Source of the DNA: Methylomonas albis
GTDB taxonomy: Bacteria > Pseudomonadota > Gammaproteobacteria > Methylococcales > Methylomonadaceae
Length of the DNA: 34,598 nucleotides
Direction of reading: 5' to 3'
Assembly (NCBI RefSeq): GCF_014850955.1
Contig: NZ_JACXSS010000002.1
Location: 1 to 34,598 of the forward strand
Shown here: piece by piece, positions 16,262 through 23,932 of the stretch
How the letters are laid out: the number at the start of each line of letters is the position of its first letter
Position numbering within the stretch: the stretch's first letter is position 1
Position numbers and translations under genes: made by a program
The notes under the pieces: generated by a model
Databases searched by the model: none
Told to the model about the DNA's origin: nothing
Seen by the model: the letters and a program-made list of their open reading frames with translations, nothing else

Positions 16262-16792
16262 CTACCCTCTAATTGGCGAAGACGGATCAGTAAACTCAGT
16301 CAATCGATCTTCCTTGGCTCCTACTCCAACGCTTGTGGCATTGTCGCCTTCAATGATGTCACTATTTCCTCCAGTATCTCCGCTGCCGCCAACTCCAATG
16401 TCTCCGACAGGTCTAACTCGAACTCCACCCCCGGCTCCGATTCCGTCATTAGTGCCATCGCTAACTGAGGCCGTGCCGCTAGTTTTGCTATCAGTAGAAG
16501 GGGCTCTTGAATTGGTCCCGTTTCCAATAGGTTTAGTTCTAACGCCTCCCTCACCAGCACCAGCGCCACTAATTCCGTTTCCGGATTGAATGGTATTAGG
16601 TTCTGTTTGAGTATTCTCTTGGATTGTTGGTTTATCGGATGTTGATTGAATTTGTTGACGATCATTTCTGATGCCCTCCAATAATATTGGTAAATCGGCT
16701 ACTGATTCGACTTTGCCAGTCAGAACCGGCTGAGTTGTAACGCCCGTTTTATCGATAACCAGAATCTGGTTGTCGAACGTCGTGCGGGAGAT
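16262..16792 (-). pseudogene. 3' remnant of a Gly-rich protein gene
   Basis: An open frame of about 176 codons with no credible start. It follows an in-frame TGA (16793-16795), and the first possible start is a TTG at 16681 without a ribosome site. The upstream part reads well as protein (NQILVIDKTGVTTQPVLTG, then VADLPILLEGIRNDRQQIQ). The rest is a Gly/Ser/Thr linker with an internal repeat (GAGEGGVRTKPIG and GAGGGVRVRPVG). It lies just downstream of the relaxase gene on the same strand. A truncated surface, coat or transfer protein is possible, but I recognise no family. Confidence 0.45.
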
Positions 16793-16905
16793 TCACCCAA
16801 CCGTCATTCTACTCATTGTCTGTGGCCGCTTTTGGTACCTTCAATTAGTGTGCAATTCATGTGGTCTCATGGGTGCAAGTGGCATGCAATTTTGCAATGC
16901 TGTAT

Positions 16906-19455
16906 TCACTGACCTCTCGACCTCCTGTTATCCTTACCCTGCACCGGTTCTGCTTTCATCTTCCCTCGACTGTAACTAATTCGGATTTTGTCGCCTTGTG
17001 CCGGCACAGTGCTAAACAGGCTTCGCTCATGCCGGATAATGTCCTTGCCGTGCGCCTGAAAAACATAACGCTTATCGACGCCCACTATCGGGCCAGTGTA
17101 ACGTCCAAGCTCGGTATTGGGCGCAAGACTGCTGAATAGACTCGGCGACTTGGCGATTGGTGTTTCTGGCTGCGCCGGTTCGACCGTTTGTGTTTTTTCC
17201 CTTGCCTGTTGCAATTCAGCTTTTCGTGCCGCCATCAGTTGATTCAGCTGCGGATCGGTAAATTCAACCCATAAACCTTTCTCAGCGGCGACCCGCGCAA
17301 CGCTGGCCCTGAAGGCGTCGCTGCCGCGTACTGTCAGTTTTTTTCCAAATTTGGCCTGGGCCAGCCGTAAACCGGTTTCGATGGTCTCGTCCTCGGTGTG
17401 CAGCACTTTCACAAACCGCCCTTCGTCGCGAACCACGTCGGTATCGCCGCGTCGATAGGTGACTGTGCCGTCGTGGTGGACTTGGTAGGACAATTGATAG
17501 GTTTTCAGTAGTGGTTCTGTGTCTGGAATGACGGGGTTTTGCGGTTTAGCTTCGATTCCGGAATGGATCTCCTGTACATCGGTTCCGGCCTTGGCTTTAG
17601 CCTGCATTTTCCGCAGTTCCGCCAACGCGGTTTCATCGCCGCTTTGTGCACGGGCGGCTAACCAGTTCCGGTAGCCGTTACGATATTCGTCGGACTGAAT
17701 AGCGGCCAGTCGCTCGCGTTCACTTTGGGCTTGTTCGCGTATGGCGGTTTCGGCCTGGATGCGTTCCATTTTGGCGATACTGGTGGCGGCTTTACGTTCG
17801 GCAGGGCTTAGGTTGCGATTGCCCCGTATTCCTTCCAGTTTGCGTTGATTAGCAGTTTTGATCGCCTGGTTGTTGGCTTTTTGCTTTTCTTTGCGCTGTT
17901 GAGCTTGCGCCTGGCGCTCGGCTTTCCGGATCGCGGCGCCGGTTTGCCGTTCAGCCTGGTAAGTTTTCCATAAATCGGCGCGGGCTTGTTGCCGTGGTGT
18001 CGTCTCTAAAACCTGGCCTGTCTGCTCTTGGTAGACTTCCCGCAAAATCTGGCCAGCGGTTCGGTAATCCAGATTCAGCTCTTTGGTTAAAAAATCGGAG
18101 ACGTTGAGTTTCCGGGTTCCGGCCTGGATTCTATCGCCGCCGTCCTGGCCTTTGCTGATTGGGTATTTGTCCGGATTAACGCCATGCGAGTGCGAGAGCC
18201 TGGCCAGTAAGCGTTTTGCCTCCAGATTTTGCTTGATGATGGCAAATTCCTGGTTGCTGGCTACCCGTTCGATTTCAGCCTTATGGTCGTGCAGCAGTTG
18301 CCCGGTGACGCTGGTTTTGGGGCCAGGGTCAAGCTGAGTAGCCGGTTTAAGGTCTGTGGTTTCAAGATGATCTGTATTCGTGTCTGTTAGGCGATCTTCC
18401 TCAATAGGCTCCGGAAGGTGTTTTTGATAAAAGCGCTGTTCGCGGTCGATCAACAACTTGGCCTTTTCTTCGACCGTGGCTTGTTTGTAGGCATCGTACT
18501 GGCTTCGTTTGCCGAGGTAGACGTATTTAATTTCCTTGGCCCGTTGCTTGTGCCATTCTTGTAAGGCCTGGTCGTATTGCGCTTGGTTGTCTCTGGGCGG
18601 GGTGGTGGTTTCATAGCGCGATTCGGTCGCTAATTGCTGCATTTTTTGTACATGCGACAGCTCGATGAAGTCACGGCTGAAGGCGGCATCCCGTAGATTA
18701 ATGCCTTTGCCGTCTCCGCCGGCATGGGGTTTTATCCAAAGATATTCGTTGTCCTTGCCTTCGTTCCGGATTTTAACCTCGCCCTGTTCGGCCAGCAGGG
18801 TTTTGAAGTCGTCGTAGTCGGTTATCTGCCGTTCCAGTAGCTCGGTCAGCAGTGCGCTTTTAAAGACCTTGTTACCACCTTTGAAGGTATCGCCCTTATA
18901 GCGGCTGAGCATTTCCGAATCGTCGGTGAATAAGGCACGACGGTTGTCCTTGGGGCTGGCGAGGCCGTAGCGATTGTTAAGGGTTTCCTGGATGGCTTCC
19001 AGGTATTTGACCTGACGTTCGACCAGGCCGAACGGATTAAGGCTTTCGCCTGACAGCAGGTTGTATTTGGGGATGACGATATGGATATGCGGTTTGCGTT
19101 CCACTACTTCGCCGGTTTTGGCGTGGGTGTAGCTTTTGATGCGTGGCAAATGGGCTTCGGCGTAAAAGCTGTATTCGTCATCCTGAAAAGCGCTGAAGGC
19201 AAATGCCTTGAAGTCCTGGGTGATGGCTTGCAAGCTATCGCGGCTGATTTCGTCTTCTTTGAAGGCTAGGGTGATGTGTAGGTATTTGTCGCCGTCGTTA
19301 TTCATTTTGTGGATGATGGCGTCGGTTAGTTTTAAATCACCATCCAGAATAACGCGCTCGTCTAATTCTTCGCGCGAGTAATCGCGGCCTTGTTTTTGAC
19401 CGTCTTCTAAATAATCCTTAATGCCGGACTCGCCGCCGGATATTCTAATTAACAT
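16906..19455 (-). CDS. Relaxase with LPD7 and KfrB domains
   Basis: An 849-residue mobilization relaxase: it nicks one strand at oriT and leads the DNA into a recipient through a transfer channel encoded elsewhere. The N-terminal 170 residues hold the relaxase fold, with candidate nucleophiles Tyr15 or Tyr26, and the metal-binding histidines His102 and HIH at 123-125 (KPHIHIVIP). A long charged helical middle (about 290-640) follows, then an LPD7 domain (about 650-740; TVTYRRGDTDVVRDEGRF) and a KfrB-like domain near 784-838 (GRYTGPIVGVDKRYV, DKIRISY). The start ATG overlaps the end of the MobC-like gene by 11 bases, so the two are co-translated. No coupling protein or type IV secretion genes are in the circle, so the plasmid is mobilizable rather than self-transmissible. 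MOB class not assigned. Confidence 0.9.
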   Translation of the reverse strand: MLIRISGGESGIKDYLEDGQKQGRDYSREELDERVILDGDLKLTDAIIHKMNNDGDKYLHITLAFKEDEISRDSLQAITQDFKAFAFSAFQDDEYSFYAEAHLPRIKSYTHAKTGEVVERKPHIHIVIPKYNLLSGESLNPFGLVERQVKYLEAIQETLNNRYGLASPKDNRRALFTDDSEMLSRYKGDTFKGGNKVFKSALLTELLERQITDYDDFKTLLAEQGEVKIRNEGKDNEYLWIKPHAGGDGKGINLRDAAFSRDFIELSHVQKMQQLATESRYETTTPPRDNQAQYDQALQEWHKQRAKEIKYVYLGKRSQYDAYKQATVEEKAKLLIDREQRFYQKHLPEPIEEDRLTDTNTDHLETTDLKPATQLDPGPKTSVTGQLLHDHKAEIERVASNQEFAIIKQNLEAKRLLARLSHSHGVNPDKYPISKGQDGGDRIQAGTRKLNVSDFLTKELNLDYRTAGQILREVYQEQTGQVLETTPRQQARADLWKTYQAERQTGAAIRKAERQAQAQQRKEKQKANNQAIKTANQRKLEGIRGNRNLSPAERKAATSIAKMERIQAETAIREQAQSERERLAAIQSDEYRNGYRNWLAARAQSGDETALAELRKMQAKAKAGTDVQEIHSGIEAKPQNPVIPDTEPLLKTYQLSYQVHHDGTVTYRRGDTDVVRDEGRFVKVLHTEDETIETGLRLAQAKFGKKLTVRGSDAFRASVARVAAEKGLWVEFTDPQLNQLMAARKAELQQAREKTQTVEPAQPETPIAKSPSLFSSLAPNTELGRYTGPIVGVDKRYVFQAHGKDIIRHERSLFSTVPAQGDKIRISYSRGKMKAEPVQGKDNRRSRGQ

Positions 19456-19798
19456 GGTCTAAAAACGCTTGGAGTAATTGGTTTTGTTGGTCGAGTGATT
19501 CTAGGACGGAGAGATATAACTGGTCGGTTATTTTTCCGGACTGCTGGGCGGTGTTGGCGGCTTTGGCGAGTTGGTTAATGTTATTGCTGGTTTTATTAAT
19601 CAGGAATAAGGCTTGTTTAGTATGGTCGGTGGTTATTTTGCGGGCGATGACTTGGGTTTTGTTGTTTAAAATAATATCGCGGAAAAATTCGGAACGGGTG
19701 AGGTTGGCGGCGCTGACTTTGGCTTCGAAGGCTGAATAGGTGGCTTCGTCGATCCGGAAGTTGAGGCGTTTGGAGAGGCTGCGCGGCTGGTCGGTCAT
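19445..19798 (-). CDS. MobC-like relaxosome accessory protein
   Basis: A 117-residue protein that starts with a ribbon-helix-helix-like segment (SKRLNFRIDEATYSAFEAKV), then NLTRSEFFRDIIL, and ends in a helical part with NKTSNNINQLAKAAN, a typical MobC signature. Such proteins bind oriT and help the relaxase open the DNA. The ATG at 19798 has GGAGG about 10 bases upstream; longer readings start without one. It is first in the operon with the relaxase. The upstream 300 bases, with phased CTGACA repeats, are its probable target. Confidence 0.85.
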   Translation of the reverse strand: MTDQPRSLSKRLNFRIDEATYSAFEAKVSAANLTRSEFFRDIILNNKTQVIARKITTDHTKQALFLINKTSNNINQLAKAANTAQQSGKITDQLYLSVLESLDQQNQLLQAFLDHVN

Positions 19799-19963
19799 GA
19801 TGGTTTTTCCTCCGCGATAGCGGCCCGGTGTTGGGTTCAAGGGCAGCGCCCTTGGCACGGTCGCAGGTCAAAGCCGATAGGCGTATGACATGCGCAACGT
19901 GCCTGATTGTTTAATATTGGCAATGGCTAAAGGGTAGCACAGGGTAAAACCTTAAGCAACACA

Positions 19964-20034
19964 CTGACAAGGCATGTTATTTATGCTGACAAGAGCTGAC
20001 ATAAGGCTAACGCAGCCATGAAATAAGACTGACA
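19964..20034. repeat. Four phased CTGACA repeats, candidate oriT/relaxosome site
   Basis: CTGACA occurs at 19964, 19986, 19996 and 20029. The spacings (22, 10 and 33) are close to multiples of a helical turn, so a bound protein would sit on one face of the DNA. The region lies between the divergent mobC-relaxase operon and two small genes, where oriT is usually found. No nic sequence is recognised. Confidence 0.45.
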
Positions 20035-20114
20035 ACAGCCTTAAATATGATGTCAATAGATTGACGATTACGGCGAATAGACTTAAATTAAGCTGTCATA
20101 GGAAAGGAGGTGAC

Positions 20115-20429
20115 ATGTCAGAATTGCTCCGCCTGGCCGCGGCCAGCCAACCTAAAAACCGCAACTCGGTTCTCGATCCCTATTTGGACGAGATACGGGA
20201 TTTGCAGGAACAGGGGTATTCATTGGAACAGATTCGCGGATTTTTAGCGCAAATGGATATAACGGTTTCACGGCAAACGATTCATGACTTTATAAAACGC
20301 CGTGAGACTGTCAAACAAAAACCAAAAGCGCCGGAAAAAGAGATTAAAACCCAACCAAACCCTGAAAAACCGCTTGAATTTAAAGGATTTAACTACAATC
20401 CGATACCCAATAAGGAAGATTTATACTAA
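20115..20429 (+). CDS. Small protein divergent from mob operon (a)
   Basis: A 104-residue protein. A helical, HTH-like part (about 20-62) includes GYSLEQIRGFLAQM and VSRQTIHDFIKRR. A Lys/Pro-rich linker follows, then a C-terminal tail FNYNPIPNKEDLY. The start is decided by a near-perfect AAAGGAGGTGAC ribosome site before the ATG. It shares the layout and the tail motif with the gene at 20637. Its place next to the candidate oriT and opposite the relaxase suggests a DNA-binding accessory of transfer, but I do not know the family. Confidence 0.75.
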   Translation: MSELLRLAAASQPKNRNSVLDPYLDEIRDLQEQGYSLEQIRGFLAQMDITVSRQTIHDFIKRRETVKQKPKAPEKEIKTQPNPEKPLEFKGFNYNPIPNKEDLY

Positions 20430-20636
20430 TGCTAAAGATTCAAACAATTCTGTATAGAGAAATGACGATCGATGTAGCACGGTTGTTTGAAGGAAAAAAC
20501 ACATAAAGGATACAAAAACGACACGCTTTAGATGTTCTAAGGATTCGTTAAGATACGCTATAGATACCATGTAGATAGAGTTATGATATAAAACAGACTC
20601 ATCCAAGAGTCATAAACGATCTATTGAGGCGATACC

Positions 20637-20987
20637 ATGAACAATGAAGCTATCAAGGCACTTAAGGAATTGGCCGAAAATACCGGCAAGCGTTCGAAGA
20701 TCGGTATCGTCAGAGAGCTGATGCCTCATATCGAGGAAACCATGAAACAGGGGGTGACCTTGGCCGATATTCATGCCGCCCTGACGGAAAAAGCCGGGAT
20801 TGATATTAAGTTTTTAACCTTTATTGGTTCCTATAAAAGGATTAAAAAGGAAATCGGTAAAAACACTCAACAAAGGTTAAAACCGTTAACACCAGAAAAA
20901 AACATTAAAACCGAACCAAGCCCCATTCAAGAGAAACCTAAAGGCTTCTTTTTTGATCCATCACCCAAAAAAGAGGACTGGCTTTAA
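20637..20987 (+). CDS. Small protein divergent from mob operon (b)
   Basis: A 116-residue protein. The helical N-terminal part (1-80; SKIGIVRELMPHIEETMKQG, DIHAALTEKAG) and Lys/Pro linker end in FFFDPSPKKEDWL, close to the tail of the neighbour (FNYNPIPNKEDLY). The two are therefore probably relatives or share a binding partner through that tail. GAGG lies upstream of the ATG. The preceding 207 bases are gene-free, with AT-rich promoter-like sequence (TATGATATAA near 20581). Family unknown; a role in mobilization is inferred from position only. Confidence 0.7.
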   Translation: MNNEAIKALKELAENTGKRSKIGIVRELMPHIEETMKQGVTLADIHAALTEKAGIDIKFLTFIGSYKRIKKEIGKNTQQRLKPLTPEKNIKTEPSPIQEKPKGFFFDPSPKKEDWL

Positions 20988-21058
20988 TGGCTAAGGGTCA
21001 ACCTGGTTTTGGGTTTATTTAAAAATCGTAATTAAAATTAAATAGCGAAAAAATTTAA

Positions 21059-21718
21059 GTGAAAAATATTATCTTTATTCGCCATGGTGAAAGCATCGCT
21101 AATGCCGGTGGTGTGACGATGGCCCACGATGCCATTCCTTTGTCCGAGTTGGGTAAAACCCAAGCTCAGGCACTGGCCACCGCCCTCGATCTGCAACCCG
21201 GCAGGATTGTGGTTTCGGAATTCCTGAGAACTCATCAAACCGCCCTACCCTTTTGTAACAAGGTATCGATGCAGCCGGTGATCCATTCGGCATTAAACGA
21301 GTTCTCATGTCTTGATCCGGCCTTGATTCAAGGTATGGTTGGCGCACAACGCCGACCGATTGCCGAAGCCTATTGGCAAGCCGCCGATCCGGAACAACGC
21401 ATGGGTGAACAAGCTGACACCTTCCATGAATTTGAACAACGGGTCACGGCATTTATTCCGGAATTGGATAGCCTACCGGATAAAACCGTGCTGTTCGGGC
21501 ATGGCATTTGGTTCGCCTTGCTAACCTGGAAGCTATTGGGGTTTAACGCCAGACATCATCAAGGCATGAAAGCCTTTCGCCGGTTCCGGTCGGGCTTCCC
21601 AATGCCCAATACCGCGGTATACCGTCTGGAATCCTTTACGCCTGGCCGGTGGCGAGTGCAAGCCGATGAAGCCACCCTAAGTAAGGTTTCAGAAGCAATG
21701 CCGGCCATACTTTTTTAG
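21059..21718 (+). CDS. Histidine phosphatase family protein
   Basis: A 219-residue protein of the phosphoglycerate mutase-like superfamily. The phosphate-accepting RHG motif is IFIRHGESIAN (5-15), the partner Arg lies in SEFLRTHQTA (about 54-63), and the second His is in LFGHGIW (about 146-152). No signal peptide, so cytoplasmic. It starts with GTG after a weak ribosome site; no ATG fits without losing the RHG motif. The substrate cannot be told from sequence. It is an odd cargo for a small plasmid, lying after the two small mobilization-linked genes. Confidence 0.85.
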   Translation: MKNIIFIRHGESIANAGGVTMAHDAIPLSELGKTQAQALATALDLQPGRIVVSEFLRTHQTALPFCNKVSMQPVIHSALNEFSCLDPALIQGMVGAQRRPIAEAYWQAADPEQRMGEQADTFHEFEQRVTAFIPELDSLPDKTVLFGHGIWFALLTWKLLGFNARHHQGMKAFRRFRSGFPMPNTAVYRLESFTPGRWRVQADEATLSKVSEAMPAILF

Positions 21719-21739
21719 TCCATCACCCATCCCCGCCTT

Positions 21740-21755
21740 AAGCAGTCCACTGCTT
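21740..21755 (+). terminator. Hairpin AAGCAGT-CC-ACTGCTT
   Basis: Perfect 7-base arms 22 bases after the histidine phosphatase stop, followed by TGGCCTTTTC. The T run is short, so this is a weak or bidirectional terminator candidate. Confidence 0.4.
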
Positions 21756-21919
21756 TGGCCTTTTCGGTTCAAAAAACGCCATTTCAAGCCCGTGGCGGCG
21801 ATTTATCCAGTCTAGCCATACAAATCCCCATCTTAAGCAATAAAAACGCAAAGTCGGCCAATCTCGTGAGATTCACAAATGAAGGTCATTTGGCACGCGA
21901 TAGGAGCAATTAGATAATA

Positions 21920-22000
21920 AGTTTGTTTGTTTGTTAGTTTATTTGTTTATTACTTTGTTCGTTTATTTGTTAACTATTTAGTTTGTTTATTATTTTATTT
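21920..22000. repeat. TTTGTTTA-rich repeat tract upstream of kfrA
   Basis: About 80 bases made of repeated TTTGTTT(A/G)TT units on the plus strand, almost free of C. It ends at the kfrA promoter. It may be the KfrA operator, a flexible AT-rich element for replication, or simple repeat expansion. Confidence 0.5.
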
Positions 22001-22010
22001 CTGCTATACT
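21982..22010 (+). promoter_or_regulatory. Predicted kfrA promoter
   Basis: Extended -10 TGCTATACT (TATACT at 22005-22010) with a weak -35 TTTGTT at 21982-21987, 17 bases apart. It is 30 bases before the kfrA ATG and lies at the end of the T-rich tract, so KfrA could repress itself there. Confidence 0.5.
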
Positions 22011-22039
22011 TAAACCATCACCTCAAAGGAGAAATCCTC

Positions 22040-22984
22040 ATGCAAACCACCACGATACAAACGGGACGCCCTGCCGAATTTGCGCCGGAAGCCATCATCC
22101 AGGCCGGTCAAGAGCTGCGTGATGCTGGCCGCAATATCACCGGTTTTGCTTTACGCCAGAAGGTCGGCGGCGGTAATCCAAGCCGGCTTAAACAAGTCTG
22201 GGATGAGTATCTATCCAGCCAGTCTGTAACCCGAGCGGAACCGGTGGCTGAATTGCCTATCGAGGTGGCCGAGGAAGTGGCCATTGTCACTAAAACACTC
22301 ACCGAACGCCTTTCCATGCTGGCCGTTGAGTTAAACGACAAGGCCGTAAAAGCGGCAGAGCGCCGGGTTGCGGAAGTGGTTAGAGCCGCCGGCGATCAGC
22401 GGGAACAGGCTGAACGTGAATTAGCCGATGCCTCCAGCACGGTCGATGATTTGGAAGCCAAACTGAATGAAGTTAGAGCCGAATCGGAAGTATTTGAAAA
22501 GCGCCTGGCCGAAACTCAGGCCATTAGTCAACAACAAGCCGTAGAACTGGCGCAATTGCGAGAACGCCTGGCGTTAACTGAACAAACTGCTAAGACGGCT
22601 AATGAACAACACGCGATTGAATTTGAAAGAATCCGGACGGAACTAGCTGAGCAGAAAAAATCAGTTCAATCGTTAACCGCTGAACGCGACCAGGGTCGCG
22701 CAGATCTGGCGACGGTAAAAGCCCAAGCCGCCGCCGCCGAAGAAACCCATCAAGAACAGCGCAAGCGCACCGCTGAAGAAACTCACCGTGTTACCGAACG
22801 CTTAACGAAGATCGAGGCCGATAGAGACAACGCACACAAACAAGCCGCCACGGCCCGCGAGGAAGCCGCTCAATTACGCGGACAACTGGAGGCCACGAAA
22901 GCCCAAGCCGCCGAACTCATACAGGCCCTTAGCAGCCATCAGCCGGCAAAAACCACTGGCGCAAAGAAATCGACACCTAGCTAA
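22040..22984 (+). CDS. kfrA: KfrA-like DNA-binding coiled-coil protein
   Basis: A 314-residue protein. The N-terminal KfrA_N domain (about 12-65) includes EAIIQAGQELRDAGRNITG and KVGGGNPSRLKQVWDEY. A very long Glu/Ala/Gln-rich coiled coil fills the rest to about 300, ending TGAKKSTPS. KfrA proteins of broad-host-range plasmids bind their own promoter and help stable inheritance, perhaps by forming filaments along the DNA. The ATG at 22040 follows AAAGGAG at 8-9 bases. It is a single gene between the histidine phosphatase and the replication origin. Autoregulation through the T-rich tract upstream is inferred from the family. Confidence 0.9.
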   Translation: MQTTTIQTGRPAEFAPEAIIQAGQELRDAGRNITGFALRQKVGGGNPSRLKQVWDEYLSSQSVTRAEPVAELPIEVAEEVAIVTKTLTERLSMLAVELNDKAVKAAERRVAEVVRAAGDQREQAERELADASSTVDDLEAKLNEVRAESEVFEKRLAETQAISQQQAVELAQLRERLALTEQTAKTANEQHAIEFERIRTELAEQKKSVQSLTAERDQGRADLATVKAQAAAAEETHQEQRKRTAEETHRVTERLTKIEADRDNAHKQAATAREEAAQLRGQLEATKAQAAELIQALSSHQPAKTTGAKKSTPS

Positions 22985-23035
22985 AAATCTCTTAGCTCTT
23001 AAATCCCGCCGTTTACTTGTATTCGGTGGTTTCCC

Positions 23036-23221
23036 ATGGCTGACGGTTATGGAATCATTGATCGAGCATGGATTTCATTGAACCGCCCTGCCCTATTCTC
23101 TCCTGGCGTAAAACAAAAAGCCTTGTTGAACGGTGTGGTCTTGCTGGGCTGTTATGTGATCGGGATTGATGGCTTACTAAAAATATTCAAAAAAGGTAAA
23201 TCGACTGTTTATCTGGTATAA
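23036..23221 (+). CDS. Possible 61-residue protein, doubtful
   Basis: ATG after a modest GGTGG site. The product has one hydrophobic stretch (about 30-48; LLNGVVLLGCYVIGIDGLL), followed by lysines, so it could be a tiny membrane protein. No family is recognised and there is no supporting context, so it may be chance. Confidence 0.25.
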   Translation: MADGYGIIDRAWISLNRPALFSPGVKQKALLNGVVLLGCYVIGIDGLLKIFKKGKSTVYLV

Positions 23222-23351
23222 TTGCCAAGGATGGCAATTACGGTAATTTGCTGATTTTTCTAGTTTCCGTGCATTGAATTGCGATACATCTTCTGGTTTT
23301 TTCAAATGTTACCCGGCTAACTTAGCACTGACTAAGCGATTCAGGCCAACA

Positions 23352-23555
23352 CTAATGCCCTGCCCTGTGCTCTAAATTCACCGTTGTAGTTTTTTTTGAT
23401 AGCGGTTCTGGAATGGCTTCCTCTGCCGTAGTGGCCAACCAAGACAAGGAAGGTAGTTCGACATAGAGACCGACATGTTCATTGTCTTCCCCCTTTAACT
23501 TGTCGATGGCTAACAGTACCTGTTTGACCTGATAAGCTTTGGTTTTACCCTGCAA
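23352..23555 (-). pseudogene. Short remnant next to the iterons
   Basis: A frame of 67 codons from a TTG on the minus strand. The composition looks like real protein (KQVLLAIDKLKGEDNEHVGLY, then ELPSLSWLATTAEEAIPEPL). The frame stays open leftward into the first iteron but has no ATG or ribosome site. It is probably the 3' end of a gene cut off when the origin region was assembled. Family unknown. Confidence 0.35.
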
Positions 23556-23560
23556 GATAT

Positions 23561-23847
23561 GACGACAAATTGATTGTCGGTGCTATTTTTTCATTTTTTA
23601 TCTTTTATTGTTTTTTAGGAGTGCCTCAACCTATGAATGGCAATGGTTACAGAGGACATATAACGACGGATTGATCTTAATATGACGACAGATTGATCGT
23701 TATACAACGACAGATTGATCGTTACAGGTGGACGGATTGATCGTATATGACGACAGATTGATTGTCCGTGGCTTTTCTTTGTTTTAAGTGCGCTATAACC
23801 CAATAATTGCATTCATTGTCTGTAACATATGACGACAGATTGATCGT
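23561..23847 (+). repeat. Seven iterons of the replication origin
   Basis: Direct repeats of about 17 bases, consensus GACGACAGATTGATCGT, at 23561, 23662, 23684, 23706, 23728, 23749 and 23831. The five central repeats are spaced 21-22 bases (two helical turns) apart; one copy on each side stands alone. Iterons before a Rep_3 gene mark the origin and copy-number control site. The outer and fifth units carry 1-3 base changes. Confidence 0.9.
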
Positions 23848-23930
23848 TATATAACGACATTAACTTTTCCTTGTCGCTATTTTTGAAGCGGCGTATAGTG
23901 AGACATCATTTGTTTAATGTCGTCATATAA
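23847..23930 (+). promoter_or_regulatory. rep promoter between inverted half-iterons
   Basis: -35 TTGTCG (23871-23876), 17 bases, then -10 TATAGT (23894-23899). It is flanked by TTATATAACGACATTAA (23847-23863) and, inverted, TTAATGTCGTCATATAA (23914-23930), which match at 16 of 17 positions. The half-iteron TATRACGACA is in both arms, the classic layout of a Rep-dimer operator for self-repression. Confidence 0.75.
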
Positions 23931-23932
23931 TT

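Noticed and set aside
16314..16589. 91-codon Pro-rich frame opposite the Gly-rich remnant
   Set aside because: Simply the complement of Gly/Ser codons; no start signal.
16906..21000. Self-transmissible conjugative plasmid
   Set aside because: Relaxase and accessory genes are present, but no coupling protein, VirB/Trb or pilus genes occur anywhere in the circle.
23615..23812. 65-codon frame running back through the iterons
   Set aside because: Encoded by the repeats themselves; it would be an artefact of the origin sequence.
23557..23850. CRISPR array
   Set aside because: The repeats are 17-22 bases with no unique 30-base spacers and sit before a Rep_3 gene, so they are iterons.
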